Below are positions 58,040-64,000 of a stretch of 64,000 nucleotides of DNA, in pieces. Each line of letters begins with the position of its first letter. Positions within the stretch are counted from its first letter, which is position 1. Origin of the DNA: Bacillus sp. (in: firmicutes) (GTDB taxonomy: Bacteria > Bacillota > Bacilli > Bacillales > Bacillaceae); the NCBI GenBank assembly GCA_031180405.1, contig JAPSLU010000002.1, forward strand, positions 44,029 through 108,028. The letters are read 5' to 3'. The position numbers and the translations under genes were made by a program. The notes beneath the pieces were generated by a model, which was given only the letters and a program-made list of their open reading frames with translations, was not told the DNA's origin and searched no databases.

Positions 58040-58444
58040 TTAAATAGCTGCACCTATGACAAAGGATAGTCCAACAGAAATAACAAGTGAAATAAAACCG
58101 ACCGCACGATTATCTTTCTTTATTTCTTCGTCAATTTTGAATTTTGGTGTCATAAATTCATAGATAAAATAACCTAAAAGAAGCAGGATATAACCAAATA
58201 ATCCCGAACCCATCATTTCCAAAAGACTATCATGTTGATTTATAGAAAACCGAAAAATATTGGCGATTCCAAATATTTTTCCACCTGTTGCCATAGCAAC
58301 AGCTAAATTACCATTTTGAATTTCTTCCCAGTTTTTATATTTTGTGACTAGTTCAAAAATGGTTAAAAAGACAATAATACTAAGAACTACAACACTATAG
58401 TAGGCAGCAATTTGAACCAATTCATTCTCCCAAAATGTATTCAT
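58040..58444 (-). CDS. yshE: YshE, DUF350 membrane protein
   Basis: The 134-residue protein has four hydrophobic spans and the DUF350 pattern GNLAVAMATGGKIFGIANIF between spans one and two. The function of the family is unknown. The frame opens at GTG 58459 overlapping the mutS2 stop, but ATG at 58444 has GTGGGAGGGAAG upstream and is preferred. It is downstream of mutS2, as in B. subtilis, and precedes a short hydrophobic peptide. Confidence 0.9.
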   Translation of the reverse strand: MNTFWENELVQIAAYYSVVVLSIIVFLTIFELVTKYKNWEEIQNGNLAVAMATGGKIFGIANIFRFSINQHDSLLEMMGSGLFGYILLLLGYFIYEFMTPKFKIDEEIKKDNRAVGFISLVISVGLSFVIGAAI

Positions 58445-58458
58445 TCTCTTCCCTCCCA

Positions 58459-60819
58459 CTATTTTAGTTCTACAATTGTAACACCTGTTCCACCCTCACC
58501 AGCTTCACCAAATCGAGTATTTTTAACACTACGATGATTTTTTAATAACTCTTTAACCCCTGTTCGAAGGGCACCTGTACCTTTTCCATGAATAATAGAT
58601 ACTCTTGGATAACCTGCTAAAACAGCATCATCTAAATATTTTTCAACCTTTAACAAGGCATTTTCAAAGCGCTCACCACGTAAATCTAATTCTAAAGACA
58701 CATGATAATCTTTACCTTTTACTGTTGCTAATGCCTTTTCTTGTACCTCTTGCTTTGGTCTTTTAATGTATTGAAGATCCTTTTCTTTTACCTTCATCTT
58801 TAGAATCCCCATTTGGACCTGCCATTCTTGATCACTTACCTTTTCCACTAAATGCCCTTTTTGATCAAAAGTGATAACTTTCACTTCATCACCAGGCATA
58901 AATTCTTGTTTAACAGGCTGTCTTTTCTCAACCTTTTTAGATTTTTCAAATACAGGCTGAGCCTCTTCAAGTCGTTTTTTCGCATCAATTAATTCATGCT
59001 CCTTTACTTGGGCATGTTGTTCTTTTCGAAGCTTTCTTAAATCTCGAATAATGTCCTCTGCTTCACGTCTTGCCTCATCTAGCTTTTCAGATGCTTTACG
59101 TTCAGCCTTTTCGTATAAGGCATCACGTTGCTCATTAAACTCAATGATTTGTTTTTGAAGCTCCTTATGAAGTTTCTCAGACTCTTGACGGATTTTCTCC
59201 GCTTCAACTAATTCATTTTCGGCTGTTTTTTTACTCGTTTCCAGTGATGCAATCATTGTATCAACTTCATTGCTCTCATCACTCATTTGTGCTCTTGCCA
59301 TATTGATGACATTCTCTTGTAAACCAAGACGCTTCGAGATCTCAAATGCATTACTGCGCCCAGGTACACCAATTAGTAGCTTATACGTTGGGCTTAATGT
59401 TGAAATATCAAATTCTACACTTGCGTTTATTACACCTTTACGGTTATATCCGTACGCCTTTAGCTCTGGATAGTGAGTCGTTGCAACAACTCTGGCTCCT
59501 CTATTGTATACTTCATCTAAAATAGAAATAGCAAGTGCAGCACCTTCTTGTGGATCGGTTCCAGCACCAAGCTCATCAAATAATACAAGACTTTGGTCAT
59601 CAACTTTATGAAGAATATCCACTATATTTACCATATGTGATGAAAAGGTACTTAAACTTTGCTCTATCGATTGTTCGTCACCAATATCCGCATATACCGC
59701 TTTAAATACAGCAACCTCAGATTCCTCAAGTGCCGGGATTTGTAATCCAGCTTGAGCCATTAATGTACATAGTCCAAGTGTTTTTAATGCAACCGTTTTA
59801 CCACCAGTATTCGGACCAGTAATCACAATTGTTGTAAAGTCTGTGCCCAATTCAATATCATTAGGAACAACTTCATTTTCAGGTAATAAAGGATGTCGTG
59901 CTTTGATCAAACGAACGACACCATCTTGATTTACTTCAGGCTTTATTCCTTTTATTTGTTTCGCATACTTTGCTTTTGTAAACATGAAGTCCATATCTGC
60001 TAAGCATTCTACATTTTGTAAAATTTCTTCACTATTTTCCGCCACTTCATTTGATAGTAAAGTTAGGATCCGATCAATTTCTACCTTTTCCTTTACCTTT
60101 GCTTGCTGAAGGGTATTATTTAAATCGACAATCACCTGTGGTTCAATAAAAAGTGTCGCACCTGAACTTGACTGGTCATGAACAATCCCTCCATAAGAAG
60201 CTCGATACTCCTGCTTAACCGGCAGTACAAAGCGATCATTTCGGATGGTAATAATCGCATCAGAGAGCATTTTAGAAGCAGATGATGAACGAATCATTGA
60301 CTCTAATTTATCTCTAACTCGTGCCTCTGTTGTTCTAAGCTGTTGACGTATTCCTTTTAAAGTATCGCTTGCACTGTCCAATACATAGCCATTATCATCT
60401 ATACTCTGTGAGATATTTCTTTCTAGATCATGTAGGACAACAATTTGTTCGGCAAGAACAGGTAAATGAGATAGCTCAATTTCCTCCTCAACCATCTTTT
60501 CAATAAACCTTTTCATTTGTCTACCAGCATATAATGTGCCTACTACTTCGATAAGCTCAACCGAACTAAGCATCCCACCAATTCTTGCTCGCTTTACTGT
60601 TGCTTTTATATTAACAAGTCCACCTAGTGGAATATTCCCTTTTAACCTGAGGACCTTCGCAGCCTCATCCGTCTGTTCCTGAAAAACGACGACTTCTTGA
60701 TACTCACTAGAAGGTACAAGCGCTTTCACTTTTTCTTTACCAAGTGATGATGATGCATGCTTTATCAGCTGTTCTTTAACCTTTTCAAATTCGAGTACAT
60801 GTAAAACTTTTTGTTGCAA
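58459..60819 (-). CDS. mutSB: MutS2 (MutSB), Smr-domain ATPase
   Basis: MutS2 acts on recombination intermediates and, in B. subtilis, collided ribosomes. The 786-residue protein has core/clamp helices, Walker [10 protein letters not shown] (334-342), Walker [17 protein letters not shown], a long charged coiled coil (about 510-620), a KOW-like segment ([20 protein letters not shown]) and a C-terminal Smr nuclease domain ([26 protein letters not shown]). It lacks the MutS mismatch-recognition domain. TTG at 60819 has TAGGAGGTAG upstream. Confidence 0.96.
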   Translation of the reverse strand: MQQKVLHVLEFEKVKEQLIKHASSSLGKEKVKALVPSSEYQEVVVFQEQTDEAAKVLRLKGNIPLGGLVNIKATVKRARIGGMLSSVELIEVVGTLYAGRQMKRFIEKMVEEEIELSHLPVLAEQIVVLHDLERNISQSIDDNGYVLDSASDTLKGIRQQLRTTEARVRDKLESMIRSSSASKMLSDAIITIRNDRFVLPVKQEYRASYGGIVHDQSSSGATLFIEPQVIVDLNNTLQQAKVKEKVEIDRILTLLSNEVAENSEEILQNVECLADMDFMFTKAKYAKQIKGIKPEVNQDGVVRLIKARHPLLPENEVVPNDIELGTDFTTIVITGPNTGGKTVALKTLGLCTLMAQAGLQIPALEESEVAVFKAVYADIGDEQSIEQSLSTFSSHMVNIVDILHKVDDQSLVLFDELGAGTDPQEGAALAISILDEVYNRGARVVATTHYPELKAYGYNRKGVINASVEFDISTLSPTYKLLIGVPGRSNAFEISKRLGLQENVINMARAQMSDESNEVDTMIASLETSKKTAENELVEAEKIRQESEKLHKELQKQIIEFNEQRDALYEKAERKASEKLDEARREAEDIIRDLRKLRKEQHAQVKEHELIDAKKRLEEAQPVFEKSKKVEKRQPVKQEFMPGDEVKVITFDQKGHLVEKVSDQEWQVQMGILKMKVKEKDLQYIKRPKQEVQEKALATVKGKDYHVSLELDLRGERFENALLKVEKYLDDAVLAGYPRVSIIHGKGTGALRTGVKELLKNHRSVKNTRFGEAGEGGTGVTIVELK

Positions 60820-60866
60820 TTTGGTCTACCTCCTAATAGAATACACCAGACAATAATTAAGTTAAT

Positions 60867-62591
60867 TTATTCCTTATGATGTCTATTTAAAAATGCCCTT
60901 AGCTGGTCAATATCCCATGTATTCATTACATGATCCGGTTCAATCCAACCTTTTTTGGCTGTCGAAATACCTATAGCCATATCTTCTAGCATATCTATAT
61001 TATGCGCATCTGTATTAATAACGATTTTCACACCGGCTTCTTGAGCTCTCCGCACATACTCTGCACTTAAATCTAATCTATGAGGATTTGCATTTAACTC
61101 CAGTGCTGTATCTGTTTCTTTTGCTAGTTGGATAAGCAGATCTATATCTACATCATATCCTTTTCGTTTCCCAATGATTCGGCCTGTCGGATGAGCAATA
61201 ATGTCCACATGGTGATTTTGTAATGCTGCCTTTAACCGGTCCATTATTATATCCTGAGATTGAGAAAAGCTAGAATGAATGGAGGCAATGACAATATCCA
61301 TTTCTGCTAGTAATTCATCATCATAATCTAATGTAGCATCCGGCAATATATCCATTTCAACACCAGCTAGTATAGTAATATCATCATATTCCTCATTTAG
61401 CGCATTAATTTCCTGTCTTTGAGCTCTTAGTCTCTCAGGTGTTAGGCCATTTGCTACCTTTAAATATTGTGAGTGATCTGTAATGGCAATATAGCGGTAG
61501 CCTTTCTTGCGGCACGCTTCTACCATTTCTCGTATCGTAAACGCTCCATCGCTCCAGGTGGAGTGCATATGAAGATCTCCTTTTATATCCTCTAAACTGA
61601 TAAGTTGCATATCCTGATGAAACGAATCAACCTCTGTCCCATCCTCCCGTATTTCCGGTGTAAAATGTGGAAGATTGAAATACTGATAGAATTCTTCTTC
61701 CGTATCAAAGGTTTTTATCTCACTGGTTTCAACATTTTCAACGCCATATTCGCTTATCTTCTCACCGCGCTCCTTCGCCAGCTGTCTCATTCTGACGTTA
61801 TGGTCTTTTGAACCTGTAAAATGATGGAGAGTTGTGGCAAACTCAGCTGGTTTAACTAGTCTAAAGTCTACACTTACTTCATAATCATACGAAAGCTGCA
61901 CTGATACCTTAGTATCACCGCTCGCAATTATATCTGACAAATTTGGTATTTTTAACAGTTGATCCCTTACTTTTTCGGGTTCAGTTGTTGAAATAATAAA
62001 GTCTAAGTCTTTTATAGTTTCCCGCATTCGACGGAGGCTCCCAGCACGGGAATAACTTTCAATTGAATCACATTGTTCTAGATAAGACTCAATTTCTAGG
62101 GCAATTGGTAGCATAAATGAAAGGGGCAAGCGTTCAGGCCGACTTCCAATCTCTTCGATAGCAGCTAATATCTTTTCTTCAGACTTTTTCCCAAAACCAG
62201 CTAAGCCTTGAATCTTATTTTCCTTACAAGCTTGCTTTAGAGCCTCAACACTATCGATATGTAATTCTTTATACAACTTGGCAATTTTCTTTCCGCCTAA
62301 TCCTGGTAGTTTTAATAACGGTAGTAGACCGGCTGGTACTTCTTCCTGTAATTGTTCAAGTACTTCTGACTTCTTTGTTTCCAAAAAATCTTTTATTACC
62401 GCAGAAGTTCCTTTGCCAATGCCCGGAATCTTCGTAAAATCATCAATAAGAGCTAGGCTTCTATCGTCTACCTCTAGCGCATTTGCAGCTTTTCGAAATG
62501 CCGATATTTTAAAAGGATTTTCCCCTTTTAATTCCATTAAAACAGCAATCTTTTCTAATAAACGGATGACATCTTTTTTATGAATGTCCAT
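60867..62591 (-). CDS. polX: DNA polymerase/3'-5' exonuclease PolX
   Basis: PolX is a family X polymerase with a PHP phosphoesterase, implicated in base-excision repair. The 574-residue protein has helix-hairpin-helix motifs (DFTKIPGIGKGTSAVIKDFL; KLPGLGGKKIAKLYKEL), the polymerase palm with GSLRRMRETIKDLDF, and the C-terminal PHP domain starting DLHMHSTWSDG, with SIHSSF, ELNANPHR and INTDAHN metal ligands. The frame is open to 62663, but ATG at 62591 has AGAGGTGG upstream. Confidence 0.95.
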   Translation of the reverse strand: MDIHKKDVIRLLEKIAVLMELKGENPFKISAFRKAANALEVDDRSLALIDDFTKIPGIGKGTSAVIKDFLETKKSEVLEQLQEEVPAGLLPLLKLPGLGGKKIAKLYKELHIDSVEALKQACKENKIQGLAGFGKKSEEKILAAIEEIGSRPERLPLSFMLPIALEIESYLEQCDSIESYSRAGSLRRMRETIKDLDFIISTTEPEKVRDQLLKIPNLSDIIASGDTKVSVQLSYDYEVSVDFRLVKPAEFATTLHHFTGSKDHNVRMRQLAKERGEKISEYGVENVETSEIKTFDTEEEFYQYFNLPHFTPEIREDGTEVDSFHQDMQLISLEDIKGDLHMHSTWSDGAFTIREMVEACRKKGYRYIAITDHSQYLKVANGLTPERLRAQRQEINALNEEYDDITILAGVEMDILPDATLDYDDELLAEMDIVIASIHSSFSQSQDIIMDRLKAALQNHHVDIIAHPTGRIIGKRKGYDVDIDLLIQLAKETDTALELNANPHRLDLSAEYVRRAQEAGVKIVINTDAHNIDMLEDMAIGISTAKKGWIEPDHVMNTWDIDQLRAFLNRHHKE

Positions 62592-62798
62592 ATGTTCCAC
62601 CTCTTTATCATCACCTTCTATAAAGATGATACAAATAATCATGTAAAAAGTACACTTTTTCAACTAGCATTCCTGTACATGAAAAAAAGACTGACTTTAA
62701 TTAAGAGTAGTTCCTCCAGCCCATGATATACTCTACAAACTTGGATGCAGTTTGAATATAGGTGAGTAATGAAGGCTTACCCTCTTTAAGTCAGCTCA

Positions 62799-63338
62799 TT
62801 ATGACATGTATTGAATCCAGAGTTCATTTACTTTATCTGAAAAATAAGGAGTATGATTTACAATAAGATTTGCTAACACTGATTGATCTAAAGCACTTTG
62901 AATCTGCTCCATTGGAACAAGTGCTGCAATAAAAAGAATAATGAATAAGACAAGGTATGATTCCAAAAATCCTAATATGGATCCAGCTCCCCGATTTAGT
63001 TGCTTAAGAATTGGGAGCAATGCAACAAAATCTAACATGGAACCTATGATTTGCATAACTATTTTTGTTCCAATAAATAATAAGACGAATGCAACAGCTC
63101 GATAATATGCACCTTCAAGATCATCACCGCTAATCAATGTGAGAATTGCAGGCCCTTCGCTTGTAGCTGGATATGGGACCCAAAGCTTTAATCTGGGTGC
63201 AAGATCATCGAAATACTGGTATGCTACTATATATGCGACGATAAATCCGGTCAAGTGGACAAACTGGAGGATAAACCCACGTTTTAAGCCAACTAAAATT
63301 CCGAATAGTAGAATGATAAACAATACAAAATCTAGCAT
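62799..63338 (-). CDS. yshB: YshB, CvpA-family membrane protein
   Basis: The 179-residue protein has four hydrophobic spans and the CvpA start pattern MLDFVLFIILLFGILVGLKR, GFILQFVHLTGFIVAYIVAY, then FIGTKIVMQIIGSMLDFVALLPILKQLNRGAG split over the last two spans. The family is linked to colicin V production and division-site functions; the exact role is unknown. It follows zapA by 10 bases, as in B. subtilis. The ribosome site GGATTGA is distant from ATG 63338. Confidence 0.92.
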   Translation of the reverse strand: MLDFVLFIILLFGILVGLKRGFILQFVHLTGFIVAYIVAYQYFDDLAPRLKLWVPYPATSEGPAILTLISGDDLEGAYYRAVAFVLLFIGTKIVMQIIGSMLDFVALLPILKQLNRGAGSILGFLESYLVLFIILFIAALVPMEQIQSALDQSVLANLIVNHTPYFSDKVNELWIQYMS

Positions 63339-63348
63339 CTTTTTTGAT

Positions 63349-63606
63349 TCAATCCTTTTCTATTAATTGTTTCTCTAATTTTTCATATTCTTCTTTTAAC
63401 TTTAAGTAATCATGTACAACATTGACAGCTGTTAATACAGCCAATTTATTTATATCAAGAGAAGGGTTTTTACTATTAATCTCTCGCATTTTATCATCAA
63501 CCATTGCAGCAACAGCTCGAATATGGCTTGTGCTCTCAGAACCAATAATTGAAAATTGTTGACCATATATATCTACTGTTGTTTTAGACTTAGGACGTTT
63601 TGACAA
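63349..63606 (-). CDS. zapA: ZapA (YshA), cell-division protein
   Basis: ZapA bundles FtsZ at midcell. The 85-residue protein has the conserved [18 protein letters not shown]-terminal strand region, DDKMREI, and a C-terminal coiled coil ([16 protein letters not shown]). The frame is open to 63630, but TTG at 63606 has ATGGAGGAT upstream and gives a protein colinear with B. subtilis YshA. It heads zapA-yshB-polX-mutSB-yshE. Confidence 0.93.
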   Translation of the reverse strand: MSKRPKSKTTVDIYGQQFSIIGSESTSHIRAVAAMVDDKMREINSKNPSLDINKLAVLTAVNVVHDYLKLKEEYEKLEKQLIEKD

Positions 63607-63740
63607 CGAAAAATCCTCCATTTCCTGCAAATCCTAATTTCTATCATAACACGAAGCTTTATCATATGGAAAGAAGTTCAATTTAGGCTAAAAGCATAAA
63701 GACTAATGGATGACTTTTGTATTTAGAAAGGGTGTAAAAA

Positions 63741-64000
63741 TTGGCAAATTCAGTTATTAAAGTAAGTCCGGAAAAAATAGCTAAAATGGCAACTCATTAT
63801 AAAAACAATAAAACAGAAAAGACTCCACAAGGTGCAGTGTTTTCTGCCAAAGTTAATGGATGCACGATTACAGTATATAAATCTGGAAAGGTCCTTTTTC
63901 AAGGAAGTTCTGCTGAATCTGAGGCTGCACAATGGGGAACAGCTTCACCAACAACTAAGAAACAGCCTTCACTGGCCAAATCACCTAGTGGCTATCAACC
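63741..64000 (+). CDS. rnhC: Ribonuclease HIII, N-terminal part (partial)
   Basis: RnhC cleaves RNA in RNA-DNA hybrids. TTG at 63741 follows AGAAAGGGTGT. The 86 visible codons (MANSVIKVSPEKIAKMA, then PQGAVFSAKVNGCTITVYKS and GKVLFQGSSAESEA) match the TBP-like substrate-binding domain of RNase HIII. The catalytic domain lies beyond the window. It is divergent from zapA as in B. subtilis gene order. Confidence 0.92.
   Translation, partial: MANSVIKVSPEKIAKMATHYKNNKTEKTPQGAVFSAKVNGCTITVYKSGKVLFQGSSAESEAAQWGTASPTTKKQPSLAKSPSGYQ

Overview
The window is a low-GC Firmicute chromosome segment that looks like a spore-forming member of the Bacillaceae (Bacillus, Metabacillus or Cytobacillus type). The reasons are strong AGGAGG-type ribosome sites, frequent TTG and GTG starts, sporulation and germination genes (spoVID, ysxE, lonB, gerM, gerE), T-box leaders, and a gene order that follows the Bacillus subtilis folC to rnhC segment almost gene for gene. 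Nearly everything lies on the minus strand, so operons read from high to low coordinates. It is mostly core genome. I see no prophage, insertion sequence with a transposase, CRISPR array or defence island.

Layout: 1-125 is the start of an unknown membrane protein. 368-2701 (plus) holds three prepilin-like genes ending in a terminator. 2763-6780 is folC and valS, with a valine T-box upstream of valS. 7324-7515 is a small unknown membrane protein. 7588-9883 is ysxE and spoVID. 10041-16554 is the haem operon hemAXCDBL, making uroporphyrinogen III from glutamyl-tRNA. 16852-17340 (plus) is a small membrane protein. 17396-25492 is a proteostasis block: engB, lonA, lonB, clpX, tig, followed by ysoA. 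26982-36546 is the branched-chain amino acid cluster ilvE - T-box (leucine CUC specifier) - ilvB ilvH ilvC leuA leuB leuC leuD. 37071-37147 is tRNA-Arg(UCU). 37257-41746 is ysnB, rdgB, rph, gerM, racE and ysmB; gerE and ysmA follow. 43014-46400 is sdhCAB. yslB is on plus at 46841-47323. lysC lies behind a lysine riboswitch, then uvrC, trxA and an unknown membrane protein. 52372-57576 is the fatty-acid oxidation cluster etfA, etfB, fadB, fadR, lcfA with a textbook FadR operator. 57947-63606 is zapA, yshB, polX, mutS2, yshE and a 26-residue membrane peptide that ordinary ORF calling misses. rnhC begins on plus at 63741 and runs off the window.

The most interesting signals are in the gaps. Three families of short non-coding repeat can be recognised: a 205-bp MITE-like element with perfect 10-bp terminal inverted repeats between sdhC and sdhA; two copies (47376-47492 and 57790-57932) of a palindromic element sharing a 26-bp identical block; and two copies (11350-11480 and 42786-42918) of a hairpin-like element. 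Other unexplained items are a promoter with an overlapping CcpA-type site that leads into no recognised gene (36749 onward), tandem hairpins between leuB and leuC, and the prepilin-like operon, whose third protein joins a PilX-type N-terminus to a glycine-rich beta-repeat domain. Regulatory logic visible directly includes two T-boxes with readable specifier codons, a lysine riboswitch with its antiterminator, sigma-E, sigma-K and sigma-A promoters, cre sites and an internal start in lysC.
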